Positions 1 to 8,681 of a DNA stretch of 64,000 bases are shown here, piece by piece. Both the position numbers and the translations under genes were made by a program. Origin of the DNA: Sutterella wadsworthensis (lineage in GTDB: Bacteria; Pseudomonadota; Gammaproteobacteria; Burkholderiales; Burkholderiaceae_F); assembly GCF_003315195.1 (NCBI RefSeq), contig NZ_QNRV01000001.1:1-64000 (forward strand), written 5' to 3'. Under the pieces are notes generated by a model, which had not been told where the DNA came from, searched no databases, and saw only the letters and a program-made list of their open reading frames with translations. Positions within the stretch are counted from its first letter, which is position 1; each line of letters begins with the position of its first letter.

Positions 1-94
1 CTGCAACGGCGCAGTCTGCCTTAGCAAGATCGAGGCCGATGACGGCGTACGAGAGCGACGTATCCAGCGCATTGCGTGTATTCTTCTTTGACAT
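1..94 (-). CDS. IS110-family transposase, N-terminal fragment cut by the window edge
   Basis: Translating the minus strand from the ATG at 94 gives about 31 residues containing V-I-G-L-D-L-A-K-A-D. This matches the first acidic motif of the DEDD recombinases that move IS110-type elements. The start is fixed by a strong ribosome binding site (AGGAGG on the minus strand, 103-108) eight bases upstream. The rest of the gene lies outside the window, so completeness is unknown. It abuts a remnant of a different transposon family, which suggests nested insertion. Assignment to IS110 rests on the short N-terminal motif only. Confidence 0.7.
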   Translation of the reverse strand, partial: MSKKNTRNALDTSLSYAVIGLDLAKADCAVA

Positions 95-182
95 GACATG
101 GACCTCCTACTGGGTTGATATACACCCATTATCGCGCAGCGCTTCGTTGTGACGCACTGGGTAGGTGGGTGGTCCATGTCAT
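93..182. repeat. Inverted repeat enclosing the transposase ribosome binding site and start
   Basis: ATGACATGGACC (93-104) is repeated exactly in inverse at 171-182. A second matched pair, CCTAC (106-110) and GTAGG (161-165), extends the stem inward. A transcript entering from outside the element would fold the transposase Shine-Dalgarno and AUG into this stem. Hairpins that block read-through translation are known in IS10 and IS50. Whether the repeat belongs to the element's end is not shown. Confidence 0.55.
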
Positions 183-218
183 TAGGAAGGGGACTCCTGC
201 GGCGGTCCTGTTGAAAGT

Positions 219-711
219 TTGTATGGAGCACACTCACAAGAAAAAACGGACGGCCGAACCATTGCTTATGCCAGAGTATCGAGCAGTGATCAAAAAGCAG
301 ATTTGGAAAAACAAAAGCAAATCTTGGAGCTTTTTTGTACGGGACGCGGTTGGCGCTTTGAGATGATTTCAGATCTTGGATCTGGGATGAACTACCACAA
401 AAAAGGGCTTCTTCAACTTCTGAATATATTAGTCGACGAGGACGTGGAGCGTCTCGTTATTACGCAGAAGGATCGATTGCTCAGATTCGGCGCAGAACTT
501 GTATTTGCCGTATGTGAAGCCAAGAATGTGGAAGTGGTCATTATCAACAAAGGAAGTGATGCATCCTTTGACGAAGATCTCGCCCAAGACATGCTCGAGA
601 TCATCACGCATTTTCAATGCGCGTTTGTATGGTTCTCGAAACAGAAAAAACCAACAAATAATTCATGGCATGCATAAGGTACTTAAGGAGACTGAACGGC
701 TTAATAGTTGA
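219..711 (+). pseudogene. IS607-type serine resolvase (tnpA), 5'-truncated and frameshifted
   Basis: The reading frame encodes Y-A-R-V-S-S-S-D-Q-K and later D-R-L-L-R-F-G, hallmarks of the serine resolvase domain of IS607 transposases. The expected N-terminal MerR-like helix-turn-helix is absent. Near 611-614 a run of four T shifts the frame. Removing one T restores the family C-terminus (N-A-R-L-Y-G-S-R) up to a stop at 709-711. The gene is therefore dead unless the frameshift is tolerated. No tnpB partner follows. It is a relic, probably truncated by the neighbouring IS110-type element. Confidence 0.75.
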
Positions 712-951
712 TTCCCAGCACTTTGGATCTAAAATTCGGCTGGAAATTTGTTGGCCCTGTTGAAGGTTTCGCTGAGCCCGAAAACTTCATAAACAAGAAC
801 GAAGATTTTCTTCGGACAAAGCAGTATTTTGCGGCACGGAACAGCGCGTCGATGAAGCTCTGCAGGATCGGTAGACTTTGCCTAACAGCGGGGGCAGCGG
901 CCTATAACGAGGCTGCCGCTCTGCTGATGGTGTCTCTTTGATTTGTCCTTT
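712..951. other. Intergenic stretch with no recognised feature
   Basis: About 240 bases between the resolvase relic and the next large reading frame. A 77-codon open frame covers most of it, but it starts at a non-ATG codon, lacks a ribosome binding site and resembles nothing I know. No promoter was convincing. Confidence 0.4.
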
Positions 952-3177
952 ATGTCGCTTCCTGTTATTGCGTATGTGCTTCAGCCCGACCAGGTGATAT
1001 TTACGCCAACCACCGAAAATGGTCCGATTCCCGGAATCTATGCGGCATCGGATTTCATTGCTAAGTGGCGCGATTGGGACGCAGGAACGGCCGGCCGGCC
1101 AGCCCGAGCATGGCATACACTTTTTGATGCGGTGCTGAAGGCTGGCGACCGGTTTGACTTTTTCTTGCTGGATGAAGCGCTCAAGTCTTATGGTGAGGAA
1201 CTTTTTCCTGATCCCCAGGAGCGTCTCGAATGGTGTATTCGGACAGCCATTGGACTTGAGCGCTGGGATGAGGCGAAGCGGCTCATCAATGAGCTCGAAG
1301 GATATGCTCTGCCCCCATCGGGTTCGGCAGATCGGATGCCGGCGGATTTCAGCAGTCCCGTTCGCCGTCTGCGTGCCGAGTGGGCTTATGCCCGAACAGC
1401 GGCGGGAATGGAGGACGACATTCTGGTGCCGACGCTCGTGGATGAGCTTTTCGTCTTGGGGGAGACTCAAAAGGCCGAGCACCTTATTGCTCGCGCTTGG
1501 CCGGCTGTTTTTTCTGCTCTTTTGAGTTTTCTGCAGCCTGAAGAGAACGCTGGCAAAGGATCGGATGCGCAGGAGGCAGCCCAATGGCGCCGAACCATAC
1601 TGAGCGTCGGCCAAAACTGCACCTTGATGACGCAGTGCAGCAGTGCATTGAGTTTTCATCAGCGCTTATGGCGTGCCGCGGCGTTTCTCTATTTCTCCCA
1701 AGATGAACGTGATGTCGAAAACGGGTTGAACGAACTGATTTCGCTCACATCGCTTTTGCGCCCGGCTGAGGAAGTTTTAGAAGTGCTTGCCCTGATGACG
1801 GTCGTGTTTGCGGGGGAGGCTTTTGAAGTGCCGGCGTACTGTTTGGCTTGGCTTTCTTGCGCCATGGACAGGCGCCGCGCAGCAGTGCTGCCTGCACGAA
1901 AGAAGGCCGAGGCTGACATCCGGCCGCATCCGGCCGAAGTGCTCACAGAGAGCGCTGAAGCCTGTCGGGCAGAAGCGGATCGGTTTTGGCTCCTGCGTTC
2001 CCTTTTCATGGAAGGGAATGTGCTGGATTTGAAAAAACGTCTGGCCTATGCGCGTTTTATCGATCGGACGTTCTTTGAAGAGCTGCTCTTTCGTGTGCTC
2101 GATGTGCGATGCGCGGCGAAAGCATCTCAGCGGGATCATGATGCGCTTGCAGAGAGTCAATATCGGCTGAAGGGGCATCTTGCCGTACCGTCGAACGCAG
2201 AAACGGCTGCGGTGCTTTCGCTCGTCGTTAAGGTGATAGAGGCGGAAGTGCTCGCTCGGCTATCCAGCAATTTGCTTGGGCAGAATGCCGGCGGCAAGGC
2301 GGTTAATGGAACCGCTGCGGCGCAAAAGCCCTCGAAGGGGACCGCCGCAATGAAGGAAGCCCTTGAGAGAGCCGCTCGGCAGCTTGGCGTTGAATTTGTT
2401 CGATGTCTTTTCGAAGATGCCGAAGGACCGATTGTGAGTCTTGGCCGAGGCGCCATGCTGGCGCTTTATTTCGCACCAAGATCGGTCATGAATGATGAGA
2501 CTTTCATCCTGCAGGAATCCGTTGGTCCTCTGTCTCCGGGCGAATATCGCGCAGAAAAGCTCCTCGAACTCTGGCGCCGAGAAGCCAGCCCCTTCAAGAT
2601 GCCCGAGGACTTTTTGCGTCTTGTTGTGGAAGCGGGCCGCCGGGCGAAGCCCAAATCAGCCGATGTCCGGCTTTTCAAACCGCTGCTGATCAAATGTCCG
2701 GAATATTTCGGAGATGATCTTCACCAATTGCTCTGGCACGTTCGAATGGCTGTGGCCGAACAGCGTTGGGCGGATGCTGAGGAAGGACTTTTCACGGCTG
2801 CAGAGTGTCTTCTCGACAGGGCGCAAGACGCAGCAAGGGATGAAACGATCGAGTCGCTCTGGCACGTTCGAATGGCTGTGGCCGAACAGCGTTGGGCGGA
2901 TGCTGAGGAAGGACTTTTCACGGCTGCAGAGTGTCTTCTCGACAGGGCGCAAGACGCAGCAAGGGATGAAACGATCGAGTCGCTCTGGCTCGAAGCTGCT
3001 TCGCTTGCAGCTTGGACGGCAGCCGGCCGCGTCGTACTGGTGCCGGGCATAAAGTGGATGAAACCTTATGCGGACAACGAAGCGGAGCTGATTGTCGAGC
3101 GCCTGCGGCTTGGAATTCCAGATGCGGTGAAGCTCGCTGATCTTTTCGCAGAGCTTTCCGACGCTGCTCCGGCTTGA
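952..3177 (+). CDS. Unrecognised 741-aa helical-repeat-like protein with an internal exact duplication
   Basis: I do not recognise this protein. It is rich in Ala, Leu, Glu and Arg, with recurrent W, L and A spacing as in helical hairpin repeats (for example a segment with R-W-D-E-A-K-R-L near residue 110). It has no signal peptide or membrane segment, so it is probably cytoplasmic. Residues 594-677 are two identical 42-residue units produced by a perfect DNA duplication. The ATG at 952 was chosen over a TTG nine bases upstream; neither has a clear ribosome binding site, so the start is uncertain. It ends nine bases before the ogt relic, whose ribosome binding site overlaps its stop, suggesting one transcript. 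A scaffold or TPR-like role would be a guess. Confidence 0.7.
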   Translation: MSLPVIAYVLQPDQVIFTPTTENGPIPGIYAASDFIAKWRDWDAGTAGRPARAWHTLFDAVLKAGDRFDFFLLDEALKSYGEELFPDPQERLEWCIRTAIGLERWDEAKRLINELEGYALPPSGSADRMPADFSSPVRRLRAEWAYARTAAGMEDDILVPTLVDELFVLGETQKAEHLIARAWPAVFSALLSFLQPEENAGKGSDAQEAAQWRRTILSVGQNCTLMTQCSSALSFHQRLWRAAAFLYFSQDERDVENGLNELISLTSLLRPAEEVLEVLALMTVVFAGEAFEVPAYCLAWLSCAMDRRRAAVLPARKKAEADIRPHPAEVLTESAEACRAEADRFWLLRSLFMEGNVLDLKKRLAYARFIDRTFFEELLFRVLDVRCAAKASQRDHDALAESQYRLKGHLAVPSNAETAAVLSLVVKVIEAEVLARLSSNLLGQNAGGKAVNGTAAAQKPSKGTAAMKEALERAARQLGVEFVRCLFEDAEGPIVSLGRGAMLALYFAPRSVMNDETFILQESVGPLSPGEYRAEKLLELWRREASPFKMPEDFLRLVVEAGRRAKPKSADVRLFKPLLIKCPEYFGDDLHQLLWHVRMAVAEQRWADAEEGLFTAAECLLDRAQDAARDETIESLWHVRMAVAEQRWADAEEGLFTAAECLLDRAQDAARDETIESLWLEAASLAAWTAAGRVVLVPGIKWMKPYADNEAELIVERLRLGIPDAVKLADLFAELSDAAPA
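2731..2982 (+). repeat. Exact 126-bp tandem duplication inside a coding region
   Basis: The unit beginning CTCTGGCACGTTCG occurs at 2731 and again at 2857 with no differences over 126 bases. A third partial copy (CTCTGGC) follows at 2983. The period is 42 codons, so the frame is kept. Perfect identity implies a recent event or ongoing gain and loss by slippage or recombination. An assembly artefact is possible. Confidence 0.95.
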
Positions 3178-3186
3178 GGAGTCATC

Positions 3187-3740
3187 ATGAAGAACGCTCA
3201 GATCATTCATCATTACTGGACATCGCCTTGCGGCATTTTGGACCTCGCTTCTATTGGCGAAGAGCTTGTCATGTGCGACTGGGCGGAAGGCTGGCATCGA
3301 GCGGCAGCGCTCTATCGGCTGACCCGACTGACCAAGCTTCCTATGGTCGAAGATGCCTCATCGGTTATTGACCTCGCACAGGTGCAGCTTGCGGAGTACT
3401 TTGATTAGCGGCGACAGGTGTTCTCCGTCCCGTTAAGGATGATTGGCAGCGAGTTTCAAGCGCGTGTTTGGCACGCACTCACCAAAATTCCATACGGCAA
3501 GACGATTTCCTATGGGGAAATTGCCCGGGAGGTGAACTCGCCGAAAGCTGTGCGGGCGGTGGGCGGTGCTGTGGGCGCCAATCTGTTTTCCATCATCATC
3601 CCGTGTCACCGCGTCGTCGGCGCGAATGGTTCTCCATCACGGGCTATGGCGGCGGATATGCCGCCAAGCGTCATCTTCTTGCGTTGGAACTTGGGCTCTC
3701 GGCTGACGAGCTCCCGTTCAGCCGCGGCGTGAAGGAGTGA
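3187..3740 (+). pseudogene. ogt: Methylated-DNA--protein-cysteine methyltransferase, broken by a stop and a frameshift
   Basis: The family repairs O6-alkylguanine by moving the alkyl group to an active-site cysteine. The N-terminal part is followed by an in-frame TAG (3406-3408). The same frame then continues through I-P-Y-G-K-T-I-S-Y-G-E-I-A and the active-site P-C-H-R. Near 3630-3636 the frame shifts, and the C-terminal T-G-Y-G-G-G-Y-A-A-K-R and L-L-A-L-E lie in another frame. Two independent lesions argue for a genuine pseudogene. The start has a good ribosome binding site (AGGAG, 3177-3181) overlapping the upstream stop. A separate short translation from 3418 is possible but would lack the normal N-terminus and C-terminus. 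Confidence 0.85.
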
Positions 3741-3755
3741 TTTCAGCAGCGTGAC

Positions 3756-4409
3756 TTAGCCGCCTTCGAGCACCGTTAGGAATTGCTTTAAGTTGTGCAC
3801 CCGGAGCTTCTTATAGATGTTGTTGCGGTGTCCCTGCACTGTACGATCCGAAAGGTCGAGACGCTCGGCAATGTCATGATTGGCAAGACCCTGCTTAAGA
3901 AGCTCAGTGATTTCGTGTTCTCGCGGACTCATTTCCGCGAGAATCTGCTCGACGGCCTGTTTGGGCAGTGCGCCCTGCGACGCCTCAACACTCACGCGGC
4001 TTGCCGCCTCAATAGCGTCAGCGAGCGCCTCGGCATCAACGGGTTTTTCAAGGAAGTCGAAAGCACCGAGTTTGAGCGTTCGGACTGCGGTGGGTACATC
4101 GCCGTGGCCGGTGACGAAGATGATGGGAAGCGACAGATTCTGAGCCTTCATGCGCTCCTGGAGTTCCAGTCCGGACATGCCGGGCATGCGGATGTCTAGG
4201 AGCAGACACCCGGGAGGCGTTGAGCGCCATGCTTTAAGAAATTCTTCGGCGGATCCCCAGGCTGCAGTTTGCCAGCCGCGGCATGAGAGCATGAAGGAGA
4301 GTGCATCGCGTACTTCGGCATCGTCATCAACGATTCGGATGAGCACCGTTCGCTGGAGATCTTCGAGTGTTTTGAGGCCGGAGCCGTCAGTTTGCTTCTG
4401 GTCGGTCAT
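3756..4409 (-). CDS. FixJ/TtrR-like response regulator
   Basis: The receiver domain (residues about 22-135) carries the acidic pocket D-D-D at 28-30, the phospho-acceptor D72 in L-L-L-D-I-R-M-P-G, and K122 in F-L-E-K-P-V-D. A LuxR/GerE-type helix-turn-helix follows (about 155-215; S-P-R-E-H-E-I and D-R-T-V-Q-G-H-R-N-N-I). At 217 residues it has the usual length. Its start overlaps the stop of the sensor kinase gene by four bases, so the pair is translationally coupled. The closest described relatives by architecture are TtrR and FixJ. The target is likely the divergent reductase operon (inference from position). Confidence 0.9.
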   Translation of the reverse strand: MTDQKQTDGSGLKTLEDLQRTVLIRIVDDDAEVRDALSFMLSCRGWQTAAWGSAEEFLKAWRSTPPGCLLLDIRMPGMSGLELQERMKAQNLSLPIIFVTGHGDVPTAVRTLKLGAFDFLEKPVDAEALADAIEAASRVSVEASQGALPKQAVEQILAEMSPREHEITELLKQGLANHDIAERLDLSDRTVQGHRNNIYKKLRVHNLKQFLTVLEGG

Positions 4410-6535
4410 GATGCTTGAGGCGGAATGTCGTAATGCGAAGAAGAGGAGGATTCGGTGCCAGCTGTGTTCTTCGAGGGATACGAGCCGGCGCGCAGGAGTC
4501 GAACTTGCGCGATGACGCCGCCCTGCGGGCGCTCAAAGAAGGTCAGTCGCCCGCCGGAGGCCTCGGCGATGGCAATTGCAATGGGAACACCAAGTCCATG
4601 CCCTGCGGCTTTGGTCGTGATGAGAGGCGTGGTGAGCTCGTTGAAGGCGGCATTCGTCATCTGCAGGCCAGTGTTCTCGATGGTGATGAGCACTGAACGA
4701 TCCGTTTTGTCCGTCGGATCGGGCTGGGTACGCACGGATACGGTCGGAACCTCTTGAGCGCCCGAAGTGCTGTCACTAGCAGCGGAAGCGGCGGCTTCAA
4801 AAGCATTTTTGATGAGGTTTCTCATGAGCAGTTCGAGTTCGAGCGCGTCTCCCAACACCTCAATGCCCTCAATGCCCTCAACGGACTCACACTTGAAGGC
4901 AACAGTGCGCTGCAGATCCGGAGAAATGGCGGTCAGTACATTGTCAATGGTGGTCTTTAAGGACACCGTTCTGTCGCGGCGGGTTTGGTTGCGCGAATAG
5001 CCGCGGACTTTGGCAACGATCGCTTTGGTGCGTTCAAGTCCCTGCTCAATGCCAACGCGGCTTTTTTCCAGCATGGCGGTATTAACCGGCTGGCGTGAAA
5101 GCAGTGTTTTCATGCCGTCAAGGTAATACTGAACGGCTGCGAGCGGCTGAGCAAGTTCATGAGCAATCAGGTTGGAGAGCTGTCCCACGATGGTCGCTTT
5201 TTGCATGCGTTCCATGCGCCCGCGCATTTCTTCGAGCCGAAACTGCGATTTACGCTCCTCTTCAATACTGGCTTCAAGTTCAGCCGTGCGCACCCGCACA
5301 AGGTAGCCGACACGCCAGCTGTGAAAAGCAAGCCCAAGAATCATCGCTGCAGCCAATACGCACCAGGCGAGGTTTTTCGTCAGCCAATCTTTGAAGGAAA
5401 TGTCGCGCAGATAAGCGTAGTTTTCGATTTTGAGTTCGCGGTAGAGCCGATTAACAGGACGAAGGTCGGTGGCTACACCCCAATGGTGACCGGGTGCAAT
5501 TTCCTTGATTGAGAGGAGTGTGCGGGCGATCACATGCGCCGCACCCGGCGCGGAGCCTTCGAGTACAGACACCATGATGTTGGGGTAGGTGCGCGAGGTG
5601 TGAATGCAGTGCAGTGTCGGATCTTCGCGGGGTTCGAGGACGCGGTAGCGTGCACGGACTTCGGGCGGCTGGTGCTCGAGCCAGCAGGCGCGAACCATGG
5701 CAACGTCGGCTTCATGTGTATCGAGGCGGGAAGCGATGGCCGCGTTTTCGCTGTCGCCGGTAAAGTGGATATCGCTGAAAAAATGCTCCGGATCATATCC
5801 GCGGACGGCAATTTCGCCGAGCCCTGTGCGATAGCTCATGAAGGCTGAGGCGTAGCTTGCCGAGAGGCGTTTGTCTTTGAGGTCCGCGATGGTTTTGATG
5901 TTTTCTTCATCGGCACGCACGAGGAAAGTGGTGGCTACACCCGTATTGGGATTGGGCTGCAGATCCGTGATGAGCGTGGCTACAGGGAGAACGCCGTGCG
6001 GCGACATGCGCATGGAAAAGCCCGAACTGGCAATGAAAACGTCGATATTGCCCGTTTCGATCAAATGTTCAAGCTTCGGGGAAGGAATTCTGGGATAGAT
6101 CTCAACCGGATAGGGGGCAAATGCCTTCTCAATGGTTTCAAGCGTATTCATCAGCGCTTCGGTGGTAACGGGCTGTTCCCAAAGTGAAATGATCCCGACG
6201 CGAAGCGGTCGATTTTGGAAAATCTGCGCGGTGGCCGATGAAAGGGCATCCGTCTGATCGGCTCGGTGAGCGCTCTCTGATATGTCGGACGCGCTCATCG
6301 GTTCTTGAGCGGGCTGCGGTTCCTGGTGCCCCTGATGTGCCAGATTGGTGGGTGTATCAGGCTGCGCCGTGGGCACGGGAAAGGCGAGCCGCGTCTGACC
6401 CGTGCCGGTTGAGTTCTGCAGTGCAGCAAGGCTTGGCGTGAAGGCAAGGACAAGCAGAAGCAGTGCCGTTCGCCGACATAAAGTCGGCAAGAGCCGTGAG
6501 CGCTGGCGAATACATGAAGGGAAAAGTACGGACAT
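4406..6535 (-). CDS. TtrS-like sensor histidine kinase with periplasmic PhnD-type sensor
   Basis: 709 residues. A hydrophobic N-terminus (L-L-L-L-V-L-A-F) should export the sensor. Residues about 110-390 form a PhnD/periplasmic-binding-like domain (R-P-L-R-V-G-I-I, and D-V-F-I-A-S-S-G), as in the tetrathionate sensor TtrS. A membrane helix follows (W-C-V-L-A-A-A-M-I-L-G-L-A-F), then a coiled segment. The dimerisation box has H in L-I-A-H-E-L-A-Q-P-L-A-A, and the ATPase has N-L-I-K-N-A-F-E-A and G-H-G-L-G-V-P. No tetrathionate reductase genes are in the window, so the ligand is probably something else, perhaps the acceptor of the divergent flavoprotein. Confidence 0.88.
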   Translation of the reverse strand: MSVLFPSCIRQRSRLLPTLCRRTALLLLVLAFTPSLAALQNSTGTGQTRLAFPVPTAQPDTPTNLAHQGHQEPQPAQEPMSASDISESAHRADQTDALSSATAQIFQNRPLRVGIISLWEQPVTTEALMNTLETIEKAFAPYPVEIYPRIPSPKLEHLIETGNIDVFIASSGFSMRMSPHGVLPVATLITDLQPNPNTGVATTFLVRADEENIKTIADLKDKRLSASYASAFMSYRTGLGEIAVRGYDPEHFFSDIHFTGDSENAAIASRLDTHEADVAMVRACWLEHQPPEVRARYRVLEPREDPTLHCIHTSRTYPNIMVSVLEGSAPGAAHVIARTLLSIKEIAPGHHWGVATDLRPVNRLYRELKIENYAYLRDISFKDWLTKNLAWCVLAAAMILGLAFHSWRVGYLVRVRTAELEASIEEERKSQFRLEEMRGRMERMQKATIVGQLSNLIAHELAQPLAAVQYYLDGMKTLLSRQPVNTAMLEKSRVGIEQGLERTKAIVAKVRGYSRNQTRRDRTVSLKTTIDNVLTAISPDLQRTVAFKCESVEGIEGIEVLGDALELELLMRNLIKNAFEAAASAASDSTSGAQEVPTVSVRTQPDPTDKTDRSVLITIENTGLQMTNAAFNELTTPLITTKAAGHGLGVPIAIAIAEASGGRLTFFERPQGGVIAQVRLLRAGSYPSKNTAGTESSSSSHYDIPPQAS

Positions 6536-6636
6536 GGTTTTTGAGCTGCCGATCGGTGCTTCTGTTCTCCCATTCTAGGCAGAGGACTGATTGCGCGCTT
6601 TTGCTGAACGCATAGATTTGTTGACGCTTGTCAGGC

Positions 6637-6646
6637 TACTCGAGTA
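6637..6646. promoter_or_regulatory. TACTCGAGTA palindrome in the kinase/reductase intergenic region
   Basis: This perfect 10-bp palindrome lies in the 244-bp divergent region between the sensor kinase and the flavoprotein reductase, 134 bases before the reductase start. Position makes it a candidate operator for the TtrR-like regulator. There is no comparative support, and palindromes this short occur by chance. Confidence 0.25.
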
Positions 6647-6779
6647 CCTCGTTTGGGAAATTGTTTTCATCGGAAGAAAGCGTAATGAGTGCAGCCCTCG
6701 GCCGTTATTCAAACGCAGCTTTCCGAAAAAACTAAAAGTGTGCGGTCAATGCCGTACGCACGAAGAAAAGGAGAAAACC

Positions 6780-8645
6780 ATGTCTGCGAATCTATCTCGT
6801 CGCTCCTTCATCGCTGGTTCAGCCGCTATGGGCGGCATGATGCTGGGTGTATCGAGCTCCGCTGAAGCCAAAGTTCCTTCGAAGTGGGACTTCAAGGCCG
6901 ACGTGATTGTCGTCGGTGCCGGCGCCGCAGGCATTCCGGCTGCTATTCGCGCAGTCGAACAGGGTCTTTCGGTTCTCGTGGTTGATGCCAACTACGATAT
7001 CGGCGGTCACGCCATCATTTCTCAGGGCAATACGCTTTTGGGCGGCGGCAATGCCATGCAGCAAAAGTACGGCATTAAGGACTCCCCTGAGACGGTCTTC
7101 AAAGATCTGACGGACTGGTCCGTGACGCTCCCGAACGGCTTTGCCGACTACCGCTTCAATGACCGTGACATGCAGGCGATGATCGCCAAAGAATCCGTGC
7201 CAACTTATGACTGGCTCGTCAAAATCGGCGTTCCGTTCCTCGACAAGAAGCCTGACAATGCCGGTGCTTACGGCGCAGGCTGCAGCGCCCCGCGTGAACT
7301 CCACTTCTCATGGACGAAGGGCGCCAATCTCGAAGCGCCTGCCGGCACGAGCGGCACCGTGCTGATGCGCTCGCTCGAAGACGCAGCCCGCAAGGTCGGC
7401 GTGAAGTTCCTGCTTAACTTCTACATGGACGAACTAATCGTCGACGAAAAGGGCCGCGTTGTGGGTTTGAAGGCCCATCGTACGCCGAAGGTTCTCCCGG
7501 ACGGTACGGAACTCAAGAGTTTCCGCAGTGACGGCAATGTGGAGTCCAAGAAGGACAAGATCGTCGTCGGAGCCAAGAAGGCCGTCGTGCTTGCCACCGC
7601 CGGCTATACCGACAATGTGACCTTCCGCCGCATGATCGACCCGCGTCTCACGAAGGAATTTGCTTCGGCTGCCTGCGAATATTCGCCGCAGGACGGCTCC
7701 GGCACGCTTGCCGCTATTAAGGTTGGCGCTGGCCTTTGGGGTCTGACGAATGCTTATACGGAACGCCCGATTTCACTTACCCGCGGTGCAGTGGTCGGCG
7801 TGCGCGACACGTATCTGCGCTGGGCGCCCGAATCACCGATCTTCCCGCTCGTGAAGCATTCCGGCGTAGCGCTTCGCAACTGGCAGAACGCCATCGTTGT
7901 CAACTGGGTCGGCAAACGCTTCTTTGAAGAAACTTCGTCTGCCGGCTTGACGGCTGATTCCGGCAAACTGACGAGCTACGGCACGGCCAACAGCACCCGC
8001 GGCCTGATGAACGGCACGAACGGCGCCTTCTTCAAGGAACTTGACAAGAACCCGTACGTTCAGGGTAATTGGCGCAACATCGACCGTACGAAGTACAACC
8101 CGATTAACTTCATCGCCGCAGCGCTGCAGATCAATGAAGGGTCGCATGCCCCGGATTGGTCGGCTGGTCCTCAGTGGGCTATTTTCGACAGTGAAGCCAT
8201 CAAGCGCGAACGTATTCGCACGGATGAAAAGAGTGTTGATCCGGAATACTTCTTCAAGGCCGATACGATTGAAGAGCTCGCAGAGAAGATCAACACGAAT
8301 CCGTACATGTCGCACAAGATGGATCCGAAGATCCTGGCTGAAACCGTTGCGAAGTACAACAGCTACGTCGACGCCGGTGCGGATCCGGACTTTGACAAAC
8401 CCAAGCCCCAGTACAAGATTGAGAAAGGGCCGTTCTATGCGGCGTGGACTTCCGTCACGCTTCACGACTGCTACTGCGGTCTGCATGTGAACAATGCCTG
8501 TGAAGTGCTTGACTGGGAAGGCGAAAAGATCCCGGGTCTCTATGCTGCGGGCGAAGTGACGGGCGGCTCCTCCATGCACGGTCTCTCTCGCGGTCTTATT
8601 CAGGCCTATGTGCTTGGCGATACCTTTGCGTCGCTCAAGAAGTAA
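6780..8645 (+). CDS. Tat-exported FAD-dependent flavoprotein reductase (flavocytochrome c / fumarate reductase family)
   Basis: 621 residues. The Tat motif S-R-R-S-F-I-A-G (residues 6-13) and a hydrophobic run ending near A-E-A predict export of the folded, FAD-loaded enzyme. The Rossmann motif is V-I-V-V-G-A-G-A-A-G (42-51). The C-terminal FAD-binding segment reads G-E-V-T-G-G-S-S-M-H-G-L-S-R. The family reduces unsaturated organic acids or related acceptors with electrons from haem; the substrate cannot be read from sequence. ATG at 6780 was preferred over an upstream in-frame codon because AAGGAG (6768-6773) sits just before it. A tetrahaem cytochrome gene follows after 36 bases, so donor and reductase are encoded as separate chains. 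The divergent two-component system probably controls it. Confidence 0.9.
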   Translation: MSANLSRRSFIAGSAAMGGMMLGVSSSAEAKVPSKWDFKADVIVVGAGAAGIPAAIRAVEQGLSVLVVDANYDIGGHAIISQGNTLLGGGNAMQQKYGIKDSPETVFKDLTDWSVTLPNGFADYRFNDRDMQAMIAKESVPTYDWLVKIGVPFLDKKPDNAGAYGAGCSAPRELHFSWTKGANLEAPAGTSGTVLMRSLEDAARKVGVKFLLNFYMDELIVDEKGRVVGLKAHRTPKVLPDGTELKSFRSDGNVESKKDKIVVGAKKAVVLATAGYTDNVTFRRMIDPRLTKEFASAACEYSPQDGSGTLAAIKVGAGLWGLTNAYTERPISLTRGAVVGVRDTYLRWAPESPIFPLVKHSGVALRNWQNAIVVNWVGKRFFEETSSAGLTADSGKLTSYGTANSTRGLMNGTNGAFFKELDKNPYVQGNWRNIDRTKYNPINFIAAALQINEGSHAPDWSAGPQWAIFDSEAIKRERIRTDEKSVDPEYFFKADTIEELAEKINTNPYMSHKMDPKILAETVAKYNSYVDAGADPDFDKPKPQYKIEKGPFYAAWTSVTLHDCYCGLHVNNACEVLDWEGEKIPGLYAAGEVTGGSSMHGLSRGLIQAYVLGDTFASLKK

Positions 8646-8681
8646 ATAAACCGAACCCACTTCCTGGAGACCTAGAGCATC

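Noticed and set aside
787-1659. 290-codon minus-strand frame over the unknown 741-aa gene
   Set aside because: The sequence is Arg/Pro/Cys-rich as expected for a shadow. The plus-strand frame is longer and couples to ogt, though neither protein is recognised.
2731-2982. Possible CRISPR-like array
   Set aside because: There are only two units, adjacent and without spacers, and in frame within a protein. It is a tandem duplication.
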